Assembly: GCA_023653785.1 (NCBI GenBank)
Contig: JAMKCH010012649.1
Location: forward strand, 1-64,000
DNA length: 64,000 bases
Source of the DNA: Ophioderma brevispina
Lineage: Eukaryota; Echinodermata; Ophiuroidea; Amphilepidida; Ophiodermatidae
Reading direction: 5' to 3'
The stretch's first letter is position 1, and each line of letters starts with the position of its first letter. The notes below the pieces were generated by a model that had not been told where the DNA came from, did no database searches, and was given only the letters and a program-made list of their open reading frames with translations. The position numbers were made by a program, and so were the translations under genes. This document shows positions 38,030-48,645 of this stretch, piece after piece.

Positions 38030-38637
38030 CCAATAAATCGAAAATCTTGGTTTATCAAAGTGATAATCCTAGTTTATCGACTTGATAATCCCAGATTATC
38101 AAATCAAGTTTATTGAAATCAAGTTGATAAACTGGATTTATCGACCAAAGATCTTGATTTTCGAATCTAAATGTACAATAATCGAAAATCTTGGACTATC
38201 AAGGGGGGGGTGAAATCCAAGTTTTTTCGACTTGATAAGCCAAATTATTGAAATCAAGTTGATAAACTTGGATTATCGAACGAAAATTTGGGTTTTTCGA
38301 CGCCAGATGCCCCTTAACTTGAAAATCCAAGTTGTCAAGTGAAACAGGGGGGGGATTATCAAGTGTAGTAACGATTTAACGATAATCCAAGATTTTCGAT
38401 TTTCCTTGTACAATAAGTCGAAAAACTTGGATTATCAAAGTCAATCCAAGTTTTTTCGTTTGATAGTCCAAGTTATCAAAATCAAGTTGATAAACTGATT
38501 ACGACCAAAAATCTTGGACTTTCGACGCTAACTGCACAATATTGAAAATCTTGATTTTTAAATTGATAATCCAATATTCTCAAATGGAGTGAAAAACTTG
38601 GATATCAAAATGAAAATCCAAGATTTTCAAGGTACAC
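38030..38637. repeat. Palindromic satellite, block 2
   Basis: Continuation of the AATCCAAGATTTTCGA/CGAAAATCTTGGATT array, more degraded, with a few G-runs (38202-38209 and 38346-38353). Confidence 0.85.
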
Positions 38638-39629
38638 ATGGCGTAGCTGAGGGGGCAATGGGGGGGGGGCCCGGTGGCCCCGGGCGCCACCACTCATGGG
38701 GGCGCTGAAATGACGTTGGGGAAAAATTAAAATTGACACTGTCACACGCAGTATAGGCCATATAGTTCATACTGAGAGCCTTTGAAGGCACTAACATTCT
38801 TTAACAAGTCGAGAGCCTCCGGAGGCTCCGCCCCCTGGACCCCCCAAGAACATTATAGTTCATATGCTTCATTAAAACTACTAGCTCTCCGAGGCACTCA
38901 ACACATGCTAAACCAAGCTTTCTCCGTGGCACCGCCACCTGGACCCCACCAAGGCAGTCAAAGGCACTTAAACATGCTAAAGCAATTAAAGCGGCACTAG
39001 CACATCTTCACAAAATACAAAATTGACACTGTCACAGCACTATAGGCCTATATAGTTCATAACGGAGAGCCCTTTAGGCACTCACACATGCTTAAAGGTC
39101 GAGAGCCTCCGAGGCTCCGCCCCCTGGACCCCACCAGAGGCAATATAGTCATATGCTTCATTTAAACTAATAGCTCTTCCGAAGGCCCCCCCCCCCCCAT
39201 CAAACATGCTTAAATAATAAACCAAGCTTCCGGGGCAACCGCCACCTTGGACCCCACAGGGCAGTCATAGGCACTTAAACATGCTAAAACCCGAGACTTC
39301 TGGGGCTTCGCCCCCCGTACCCCCCCCCCCCCCCCCAACACCAGGGGCAAGTATTCATGATAATGAGATAAAGATAGCTCTCAACATGCTAAAACCTCAA
39401 AACCTCACCGCTTCGGGGCATATAGTTCATCTGCTTCAAGAAAATGTATACCTGAGAGCTCTCGGTCGAAGACACTCAACATGCTAAAACCGAGAGCTTC
39501 CAGGGCTCCGCCCCCTGGACCCCCTAAGGGGCTTTGCCTCCGGACCCCATTAGGGTCCTAAGGCGAGCCCCTTTAAAGGATCCCCGTTAACAGCTTGCTC
39601 CGGGCGCCACATCACTAGCTACGCCACTG
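38638..39629 (+). mobile_element. hAT-like non-autonomous element
   Basis: The ends are inverted repeats, CATGGCGTAGCTGAGG on the left and CTAGCTACGCCACTG on the right. Both flanks share AAGGTA, a possible decayed target duplication. Inside are tandem modules of about 200-300 bases with CACATGCTTAAA, GAGAGCCTCCGAGGCTCCG and CCCCCTGGACCCC, seen near 38820, 39110 and 39490. There is no transposase. GGCGTAGC-type termini are typical of hAT elements in invertebrates; that placement is an inference. Confidence 0.65.
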
Positions 39630-39795
39630 AAAGGTATAGTGTCCAATAAATCGAAAATCTTGGTTTATCAAGTGATAATCCAAGTTTATTCCAATTGATA
39701 ATCCAAGATTATCAAAAATCAAGTTGAAAAACTGGAATTATCGATTGAAAATCGAAGATTTCGACGCCAAATGATCAATAATTCGAAAAACTATA
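39630..39795. repeat. Palindromic satellite, block 3
   Basis: The last block of the 36.9-39.8 kb satellite, starting GTGTCCAATAAATCGAAAA, the same phrase that follows the element end at 38029. Confidence 0.85.
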
Positions 39796-41041
39796 TATAC
39801 TAGTTATAGTATAAATATACTATTCCAACGTTCAATTTTTATCGTCCTCTGCACTGCAAGCAAATCACTCAAATTTTTGGGTAAAAAAAAAACAGGGGAA
39901 AAGCGTTCTCAGAATACTAGTGAACCATAAATAAGCAGAAAAATGCTAGAATCAAAACTTTGACATCTTTAGGGAAAACGCATCAATACTCTTTGCATTA
40001 AAGTGGCTACCCACGTTCAAGATATCTCACCAGTTAGAAAGTCATGCATATAGTTGGGAAGCGCACTTTTATATGAGTTTAATTTTTCCGCTGCTATGTT
40101 ATGTGACCAGTTGATGTCGATGTAATATTTTCCATATCAATTTACGGTCCATTTCCTGTTTACATGACAATACCACTACACCCATATATAAGTTATGGTC
40201 TCCAAATTTCTATTAGCGCTGGCGTTTTTTTTTTTGTTTTTAACGATTTTTCTGTTATTATTATTAACAATAAATGGTTCCAGCAAAAATCCCTCCCTAC
40301 TATCTACTTCCTACCATATAGGATTGATACAGAAAGCTCCGTACTCACTGATGTTAATTGTATCCATCTAAAACCCTTTAAAAATCTCTCGCTTTTTCCT
40401 TTCGGATGCTATTAAATAGAAGAAGTATACTGTTACTGCCGAAGGGAGTCAGACTGCCCCTTTGGTAAGCCTCTCTGGTTTCAAATTTCGTCTTTATAAC
40501 GTCCAGTTTAGATTAGTGACCCCCATTATTGGCTAGAAGTAGGTGTGAACTTTTTTTTTTTTTTCGTTTAGTAAATACGTGCACGCATTCTCTTACCACA
40601 TTATTTTAAAAAAAAAAAAAAAAAAACAATTAACCATAACTACCCATAAACGAACTCCAATACAGACGGTAAACAATCTAGATTGCGATAACAACGACAA
40701 GAAAAAAAAATGCCTTCAAACTGCACCACCAAATTTGGCAGATATCTACATCAAGATTTCAAAAGCATTGCACATTTTTGAAAGCGCCTCATTGTAACAG
40801 TTTTGATATTTTTGCACAGTTCTATGGTAAATGGCAATGAGCTATACCTGTGAATTGTGAAGCTCAATTGCTCTATATGTCACAAAGAGGGGATTTTGTA
40901 ATTAGAATAATTAGAAGACGGGCCACTGAAAGATCTACGACTTGAAGAGCACGTATATCTAATATCTTTCATGCATATCCAGATTGAACACCACAGTGTT
41001 AGAAATCAAAAACTTGATTTATATACCTTTATTGTGTTAAG
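39796..41041. other. Unannotated DNA with two dispersed repeat pieces
   Basis: 40140-40520 resembles 35640-35830 at its start and 56930-57045 at its end (ATTAGTGACCCC, GTATA.TGT.A.TGCCG). 40790-40915 matches in reverse the inner part of the TTAA element at 54688-55246 (TATACCTGTGAA, TGTCACAAA, TTTTGTAATTAGAATAATTA). A 22-base A-run lies near 40606-40625. Confidence 0.55.
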
Positions 41042-41560
41042 TTTACCCTCGTCCTCCCGAAGGGGTGGGGGGGGTGGTTACCACCCCCCTTCAGATTTTC
41101 CCCGGCTTGCTAAAACCCCCCTTTTTTGGGTCAAAATTATTTACTTTAATTGTCAATTGACATTTTTTCCCGCTATGCCTTTTCAAAATCCCAACACAAA
41201 TGTCCACGCGGGTATAGGTATGATACAGGGTGATCCCCCCCCCAAAAATGATGGATGGTGCAACCACCCCACCCCATATCGGACAGAAGTCCCATATGCT
41301 AGCACAAACACAGGAATATCACAGACACTTGATTTTGGTATCAAGAGCTAAGGTTCTTTTCTTTCCACTGACACCAAAGTCCAACACGCCTGCATCACGT
41401 CACAATGACGTCATAAAGCTTCGCCACGCTAGCAAAATTTGGCAAGTTCCATAGACACCCATATTGTATAATAAGTAAAAATCAAGTGTTTGGTGCGCCA
41501 AAAAAGTATGATGCCAATTTTCATGCGGTTCTTTTGGGCTATACATACATCAACATAAGG
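41042..41560 (+). mobile_element. piggyBac-like element, left portion
   Basis: It starts TTTA-CCCTCGTC and then GGGGTGGTTACCACCCCCC, and runs parallel to the complete copy at 41695-42535 through TGTCAATTGACATT, ACAGGGTGATC, AACACAGGAATATCACAG and GACGTCATAAAG. Its right end is not found. Confidence 0.65.
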
Positions 41561-41694
41561 CTTTTCTAAGGCGCCATTTCAAATAGATCACAGCGCCGAG
41601 ATGGAATTCAAAAATATTTCAATTGAAAGCAAACAATCAAACTAAAAACAGCAAAACTGAAACAAGCAGTCAGATTTTTTGGAAACAGTAGTAT

Positions 41695-42535
41695 TTAACC
41701 CCTCGTCTACCGAAGGGGGGTGGTTACCACCCCCCTTCAGGTTTTTTTTCCCCGGCATGCTAAAACCCCCTTTTTTGGTGCCAAATTTTTAATGTGATTG
41801 CCAATTGACATGTTCCCCTCCTTTAATCGAAAAACAACCATCCACCAGGGTATATGTAAATACAGGGTGATCCCAAAGTGGATCGATAGGGGGGGTGCAG
41901 ACCCCCCCCCCCATCGAGAGAGAAGTACCAACATGCTAACACAAGCACAGGAACATCACAGCCCCTTGATTTTTGGTACCATATATAGGCTCTGGTCCTC
42001 CTCTTTCCTTGATACCAAAATGAGTACCAACATCCTAGCATTACGTCACAAGACGTCAAAAGTTCGCATGGCCGCAAACTGCCACATTTCCTCCATAGAC
42101 AACACACAGTGAAAAATTCAATTTTTCGCCAAAAAGCTAGAAAACTCAGATTTTTCCATTTTTCAATGCGGTTTTGACTCTACTTGTGGGACAATTCTAG
42201 TTTTTTATATCATGAATCATTTTAGAGCTATAATAGGGTGTTTGAGTCCGCGAAATTGCGAAATATCATTTGCCACCCTATATTCATATTTTCGTACTTT
42301 CCTCACATATGACATCATGGTGACGTCATAATGAGGTGGATTAGTACTTATTTTGGTATCCCCCCACAACCCCAAAATCGCAATGGAACGATGAAACTCT
42401 AAGCTATCCTGTGGTACCAATTTAACAAGGAATCGGGTTTTCAGTAACGAAAATCACAGGGGGGGGTGGTAACCACCCCCCCCCCCCTTCGAGAGTTTTG
42501 TTACAAAAAATGGCTCAGGTAATACGAGGGTTTAA
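41695..42535 (+). mobile_element. piggyBac-like non-autonomous element, complete
   Basis: Bounded by TTAA (41695-41698 and 42532-42535), with ends CCCTCGTCTACC and inverse GGTAATACGAGGG. A GGGGGGTGGTTACCACCCCCC dyad sits just inside the left end, with a related dyad at the right end. TTAA followed by CCC is the usual start of piggyBac-type termini. There is no transposase frame in about 840 bases. It is inserted in the tail of the minus-strand LINE at 42531-42671, whose TTAA at the site served as the target. Confidence 0.7.
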
Positions 42536-42671
42536 GTCCTTTCTTGAAGGTAAGCAGTGATATAGCAGAACGGAGTTCAGATGGTAGTGAGTTCCACAGT
42601 GTGGGAGCGGTGAGAGAAAAACTGCAGTTGAAAGCAGATTTCAGACCTTTTTGATTTAAACTTTGGAACAG
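42531..42671 (-). pseudogene. LINE ORF2 C-terminus (downstream half of split LINE)
   Basis: On the minus strand this reads FQSLNQKGLKSAFN, then LTAPTLWNSLPSELRSAISL and FKKGLK. This is the typical end of CR1/L2-like LINE proteins ('...SvaAPtLWNsLP..lRsa.sl..FKk.LK'). The upstream half lies at 53360-53550, beyond the 10.7 kb insertion. The 3' end is cut by the piggyBac-like element. The reading frame matches that of the distant half. Confidence 0.85.
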
Positions 42672-42672
42672 T

Positions 42673-42960
42673 GTTGGCACGCACTTCATAACAAAAACGC
42701 ACTTTGTAACAAAATTGTTACGAACTGCGTTAATCTCTCTTGTGATAGAACAAAAAAGGGACAACTTCAACGCACTTCATAACAAAATTAAAAAAGTGAT
42801 GAAATTTTCAAAGATTTTCCATTTAAGAACGTTACTCCACACGAAGTTGTTACGAACTGCGTTAAGCTCTTTTGACAAAACAAAATAGGGACAGCTTCGA
42901 CGCACTTTGTAACAAATCTATTTTGACGAAATCTTGAAAGATGTCCATTAAAGAACACTA
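42673..42960 (+). repeat. Left terminal inverted repeat of the giant element
   Basis: About 290 bases pair with 53068-53358 in reverse. They are themselves built from two tandem versions of a block containing CGCACTTTGTAACAAA, GTTACGAACTGCGTTA and AAAGGGACAACTTC. The block ends at AAAGAACACTAACTCG in both arms. Confidence 0.85.
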
Positions 42961-43490
42961 ACTCGCCCCGCATCGACTCGCCCAATACCAACTCGTCCAT
43001 AGCAAATCGCCCCATACTAATTCGTTCCAGTATTGTCTCATCTCATATCAACTCGCTCCATACCAACTCCTCCCATTAACAAACTCGCCTCAATATTAAG
43101 TCACCCCATATCGACTCGCCCCATATCAACTCGCCCTAATTATTAATTCGCCTATATCAACTCTCCCAATATCAACTAGCCCGATACCAAATATGCCAAA
43201 TATTACTTCGCACATTACGAAATGGCCTCGTATGAAATCGTCCAATGGTCATTTTACTCGCCCTATTATTAACTCGCCCAGATCAAATCGCCACGATTTA
43301 ACTCTCCCCATTTCAACTCGGCCCATATCAATCGCCGATACCAACTCGTCCAATTATTAACACGCCCAAATCGAATCACCTCTTACCAATTCGCCTTATT
43401 AACAACGTTCCCATAATCAACTCGCTCATTATTAACTTCCCACATGGCACCTCACCCCAGACCATTTGACCCCAATATCACTTCGCCACC
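42955..43490 (+). repeat. Minisatellite arm, ACTCGCCCCATATCA units
   Basis: Some 25-30 degenerate units of about 17-20 bases with consensus near ACTCGCCCCATATCA. The reverse-complement array is at 52815-53085, and stray units occur near 45500, 46465, 49200-49270, 51200, 51400 and 52610. No coding sense. Confidence 0.85.
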
Positions 43491-44489
43491 TTCATTCAGC
43501 CCACTTTATAATTCAAATATCTTTCCAAGACGATATAACTTCAGCAACCCACTTTGTTACGAAATAGTTACAAAGTTTATTAAGGTACTACTGCGGTAGT
43601 ACATGACAACACAACAAATCGAGAGAAGTATAAAAATATATTGAATCTTGATAAAACGTACTCTCTTAAAATGAAAGAGTGAAAAATCACTCTGAATTTC
43701 GAGTAATTTTAAATTAACTCTAATCGAGTGGCTTTTAGCTCTAAAAGAGCGAGAAAATGCAACCTGACACCTTAACTCGCGGCTAACCGAGCTCACTCTG
43801 TTACCGAGTGGCTCAAAATGCCACTCTTTTCGGAGTGAAGCCCCTCTGATCTCTTAATCGACCGGATTTTTTAGCTCTAAAAGAGTTAGAAAATGCTCAC
43901 TCTTTTTTCGGACGAGTTAAGTGAGAGCGTCCAGCAAACAGTTGAACGAAGTTGAAATTAGTGAAGAATCATAGATATCTTCACTGGTGACAGTATATTA
44001 TATTGTATGTGTCTGTCACAGTTCATAGCATTTACAGACAAAGTGTGGAGGAGCATTAATGTTCTTACTGTATTATTCACTCGTACTACGGTAGTCTCGC
44101 CAGCTAGGCTTACACATATACAAACGCACAATCATGCTGTCACGGGCAGGCATGTATATACACGTCATGCATTGCCACAATCATGCATGTCTCACTGAAT
44201 CATGCCAATGATGCGCCACAATATTCATTCATGTCACGATGCTATGAATTATGACCTACACATACAATATACTCACCAAACAAACAAAATTCACAAAGAA
44301 TCACAACTCTATAAGAGTGACTAGTTCACTCTAAAAAGGAGTTATCAGTTCACTCTTTCCTTAGAGTTATTTTGTTCACTCTTTATTTTGAGTGGATCTC
44401 ACTCTAAAAGATGCTTTTTTTTTTTTTTTTTTTTTTTTAGCTCTAAAAGAGTGAGAAAATGCTCACTCTTTTTCGGAGTGAACTAATAG

Positions 44490-44494
44490 CCAAT
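44490..44494 (+). promoter_or_regulatory. CCAAT box ahead of candidate first exon
   Basis: AGCCAATCAG lies 38 bases before the ATG at 44533. The surrounding CGCCGCAAATCGCG is GC-rich against an AT-rich background, as expected for a short promoter. This is suggestive only. Confidence 0.35.
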
Positions 44495-44532
44495 CAGAAA
44501 CGCCGCAAATCGCGTGATTATTTTCGAACAAC

Positions 44533-44614
44533 ATGGCGGACGAGTTAAGTGAGACCGTCAACAAACAGTTGAACGAAGTTGAAATTAGTGAAGAAATCAT
44601 AGATATCTTCACGG
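44533..44614 (+). CDS. Candidate first coding exon inside a transposon
   Basis: AACATGGCGG gives a good initiation context. The frame begins MADELSETVNKQ, continues with an acidic stretch (EVEISEEIIDIFT) for 27 codons plus one base, and meets a consensus splice donor G|GTGAGT. The piece looks like a real 5' exon ending in phase 1, perhaps of a transposase. A second copy at about 43908-43980 has lost the ATG and carries indels, so it is dead. I found no following exon in the window, and the function is unknown. Confidence 0.45.
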
Positions 44615-45009
44615 GTGAGTATATTATATGTGTCGGTCACAGTTCATGCCACAATCATGCATGTCTCACTGAATCATGCCAATGATGCGCCACAATATTC
44701 ATTCATGTCACGATGCTATGAATTATGACCTACACATACAATATACTCACCAAACAAACAAAATTCACAAAGAATCACAACTCTATAAGAGTGACTAGTT
44801 CACTCTAAAAAGGAGTTATCAGTTCACTCTTTCCTTAGAGTTATTTTGTTCACTCTTTATTTTGAGTGGATCTCACTCTAAAAGATGCGTCACTCAGCTG
44901 GCTCTTTTTTGGAGTGAGATTTCACTCTTTTAGAGTGGTTTTTCACTCTTTCGTTTTAAGAGAGTATGATTTAGAACTATGTTCGTCCTACCTTAATTCA
45001 GCCCACTTA

Positions 45010-46164
45010 AATTATCTTTTATTATTCAAGAAAGTTGGACTTAAGGGGAATTTTCGTATCCCTTAAGGAATCTTTTGTTAGCGGTTTATTCCATCAAAAG
45101 ATATGAATAGTAATTTATGAAAATGAGGTGGAATAACAAAGGATATGAATATTAATAAATTTAAATAACAAAAAGAGCTCATTATAAGCTAATGAATGAT
45201 TAATACTGTTAGTATGATGATGATGATTTTTTTTTTTTTTTTTTTTTCGTTTTAAGAGAGTATGATTTAGAACTATGTTCGTCCTACCTTAATTCAGCAC
45301 ACTTAACTTACAAATACTTTAAATATCTACCCATTACCATATACTAGAGTAACACGCTTTGTAACAAAAATGTTACATGGTTCATTAATTCCTTTTTAAA
45401 AGGGGCAACGTCAACGTACTATGTAACACAATTGTTACAAAGCGTTTTAATTAAACTGCTGATGCTGCTGCTCTATATGGCAGTATGAGAATGATAACTC
45501 ACCCCATTTCAACTTGCCCCCATATCAAATCACCCAGACATATTTCGGCGCACTTTACTAACTACAAAAGGCAAAATAACTTCCCGTAACGATAAACCTT
45601 TAGCAACTCACTTTGTAACAAAATTTTAACAAAGTGCGCTAAAAGTTTTAAAAGAGAGAATTTTTACAAAGTGCATTAAGCTGCTGCTGCTCTATATGGC
45701 AGTAAGCGATAACTTCACACTAACACAGATGAAAAGTTAAAAAAATCTTGTCATTTAATATTTGTAGGATTATTAGCTAACATGTAAGTCAACATATGTT
45801 TCTACAATGAACTCCGATATGATGAATATAAAATATTATGGCACCAATGGGTTACTATACTTTCCAAATTTATGTCACTAGGTATAATGCATTATGAAAA
45901 TTATTATTATTATTATTATTATATGACTAATGGTGGATTGAGGGGGAAATTATCTTTTATTATTCAAGAAAGTTGGACTTAAGGGGAATTTTCGTATCCC
46001 TTAAGGAATCTTTTGTTAGCGGTTTATTCCATCAAAAGATATGAATAGTAATTTATGAAAATGAGGTGGAATAACAAAGGATATGAATATTAATAAATTT
46101 AAATAACAAAAAGAGCTCATTATAAGCTAATGAATGATTAATACTGTTAGTATGATGATGATGA
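45010..46164 (+). repeat. Direct duplication around a 21-base T-run
   Basis: The segment AATTATCTTTTATTATTCAA to GATGATGAT occurs at 45010-45226 and 45948-46164. The preceding transposon end (CGTTTTAAGAGAGTATG and about 50 more bases) is repeated on either side of the T-run (44952 and 45248). So one version lacks about 650 bases that the other has, as two alleles placed in series would. (ATT)n and (AT)n tracts lie at 45899-45922 and 46164-46180. Confidence 0.75.
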
Positions 46165-47699
46165 TATATATATATATATATTGCACCGTTTAAAATAAAA
46201 CTCGGACGGAAAAAGTTAAAATGACCCCCTTTGTAACAAAAATGTTACAAAGTGCGTTAGAACTTGTAAAAAGGGACAACTTCAACCCACTTTGTAACAA
46301 AATTGTTACAAAGTGCGTTAAGCTGCTGCCGCTTCTTTATTTGGCAGTAAGAGATAATATCAACACACTAACACAATAGAAAAGTGTTTTAAAAATCTTG
46401 AATCTTGAAACATCTTGCGATTTTAATAGGAAATTATTCGTCAGACTTGCTTTAACTAAACCCATACCAACTCGTCCACTTTAACACTTAACTGCATAAG
46501 GGGTTTTCACTTCCGTTAGTGCATAAGACTTGTCCTAGAGGCCCATGCATTATAAAACCCAAATGATTTTTAGATGAAATCCACCACAAGGTAGAAGGCT
46601 TCAAAGACATCAACAATAAGGAAATACAAAGTGAACAAATTGGTTCAGTAAGAAAGCTAGGGGCAAACTATTAATTTCAACATGCGTCGAAATTGGCGAA
46701 AGACTTTAATTAGTTTCTGCATATTCTACGGCGTTGATTCACCTAGACTTGTGTTGATTATTTTAGTTGGTAAAGAATGAACTATATTTATCATATTAGG
46801 CAAATATAAACATCTCATGCAATTTCATATTTTTAGGGATACTTGTTTGTTAACATGTATTTTACAATAAGTTTCTACAGTGAACCGCGATATGATGAAT
46901 ATAAAATATTATGGCAGCAATCGCTTTCTCTACTTTCCAAGAATTTGGAATGTTTATTACTTTGTTTATGTCGCATTATGAAAATTAGAATAACAGTTAT
47001 TCTATTAATTTGTTTTGGTTTGTTTTGGATTTTTTTCTGTATTTTTTTGTCTATTTTTTGTTTCATTTGTGTCATGGACAATTCTGTTGATGCATAATGG
47101 GAGCTCCAAGGGTCCCATGTTTATTAAAGCAAAAACGACACGATGGATTTGTATTTCTGGCCTCAATTCAAGCACAACTAAAAGAGAGACAAATACAAAA
47201 CAATATTCAAAATAGATGAGTTGACATGTGACGTCAACGCCGGGCAACGAACAAAGCACTGCCCGGCAGTATGCGTGAGCATCTGCAGGGCTTGTGCTTT
47301 TAAAATTCGCGCTCAATCAGGCGTAATAAGGCTATTGAATGCTGTAACTGTATGGACATATTCTTCGCACCGCTAACATGTCAGTAGACCAGGTGCTAAC
47401 TTTGTGTTTGTAAACATTGATGTCACCTCATCTATATTGCAGGGTTTAAATACGACGACCGAAAAGAAGAAGATATGGCCCCTAGCAGGCCCCCTCATGC
47501 AGTAAAGTGTTAACTCAGCCCACTTTACAACTTAAAAATACTTCAAATATCTTCCCATGGCGATATACCTCAACAACCCACTTTGTAACAAAATTGTTAC
47601 AAAGTGCGTTAAGTTGCTGCTGCTCTATATGGCAGTAATATATAACTTTCTTACAGTAAGTAACATTATGGAGAAGTATATCCCTTTACATAAAGGAAA

Positions 47700-47866
47700 A
47701 TGACTAGCAACCTGACGATCACCCCAAAAGGGGAGGTAGCGGTATTTGTGGTGTTAGATCTAGGAGTACTAATCTTCCCCTGTAAACCCAATGCAGGAGT
47801 CCGCTCCGTGATTTTGAAAAGTGGCAAAAAATGGCATTTGGGGTTTTAAGGGATATGGCGGTAAAT
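47700..47866 (+). repeat. Short version of the TACGTC repeat
   Basis: AATGACTAGCAACCTGACGA through GAGGTAGCGGTATTTG matches 31840-31890. It is then joined directly to a match of 32465-32565 (GTTAGATCTAG, GGAGTCCGCTCCGTGATTTT). About 600 bases of the long version are missing. Confidence 0.75.
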
Positions 47867-48571
47867 GATAACTTCAACACACTAACAAATTTAACGCACT
47901 TTGTACGATTTTGTTACAAAGTGGGTTGAAGTTGTCCCTTTTAAAAAAATAACGCACTTTGTAACAATGTTGTTACAATGTGGGTTGCTGAGGTATATCG
48001 TCATGGGGAGATATTAAAAGTATTTTAAAGTTGTAAAGTGGGTAGAGTTAACACTTAACTGAGTAAGGGACCTGCAAGAGGCCCATCTTTGGCTTTTCGG
48101 TTCGCGTATTTTAACGCTGTAATACAGTTAGTTTAAGTTCTTTGTATTTGTCTATCTTTTAGTTGCTTTGCATTGCCGCAAAAATAATCAAATCCATAGC
48201 GTCGTTTTTGCGTTAATTAGCATGGGTCCCTAGAAGCCACCCGAAAGTGCCATTGACAAAAATGAAAAAAAAAAAAAAACATTAAGTTATTGTGATTCTG
48301 ATTTTCATAATGCATACACCTAGTGACATAAACAAGTAAATGAGCAATAGCAAAATTCTTGCAAAATATTTTATAATTATTCATCATATCGCAGTTCACA
48401 GTGAAAAACCTATGATAAATTACATGTTACCAAACAAGTAACCCTAAAAAGAAATATGAAATGGCAAGTTTTTAAATACTTTTCTATTTTGTTAGTGTGT
48501 TCAAGTTATCCCTTACTGCCATATAGCACAGCAGCAGCTTAACGCACTTTGTAGACTTTTTGTTACATTCT

Positions 48572-48645
48572 GCGCCTTGAGCGCCATTTTTGGTGGATTT
48601 GTGCGCAATATAAATCCGCATTATTATTATTATTGTTATAGTGGG
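48572..48645 (+). mobile_element. LINE/SINE 3' tail fragment
   Basis: TTGAGCGCCATTTTTGGTGG is followed by GTGCGCAATATAAATCCG and (ATT)n. This is the usual 3' end of many invertebrate LINEs and SINEs. It interrupts one dyad of the core array. Confidence 0.6.

Larger units (their letters stand above)
43659..44966. mobile_element. DNA transposon with CTCTCTTAAAA ends
   Basis: TA-flanked ends CTCTCTTAAAATGAAAGAGT and its inverse (CTTTCGTTTTAAGAGAG, ending at 44964) define the element. Further inside are many CACTCT/AGAGTG words. The interior holds a possible promoter and first exon (44533-44614), a degenerate copy of that exon near 43908-43980, and a direct duplication (about 43867-44414 repeated at 44432-44888). 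A 24-base T-run at 44415-44438 marks the join. The TA target is used by several superfamilies, so no assignment is made. Confidence 0.7.

Noticed and set aside
36855..39795. CRISPR-like array
   Set aside because: The repeats are palindromic, variable in spacing, lack unique spacers of constant length, and the DNA is eukaryotic.
42955..43490. Coding repeat protein
   Set aside because: The unit length is not constant or a multiple of three, and stops occur in all frames.
46843..47316. Hydrophobic frames that could be small membrane proteins
   Set aside because: They overlap on both strands in an AT-rich unit of the core array and are not kept open in the other units.
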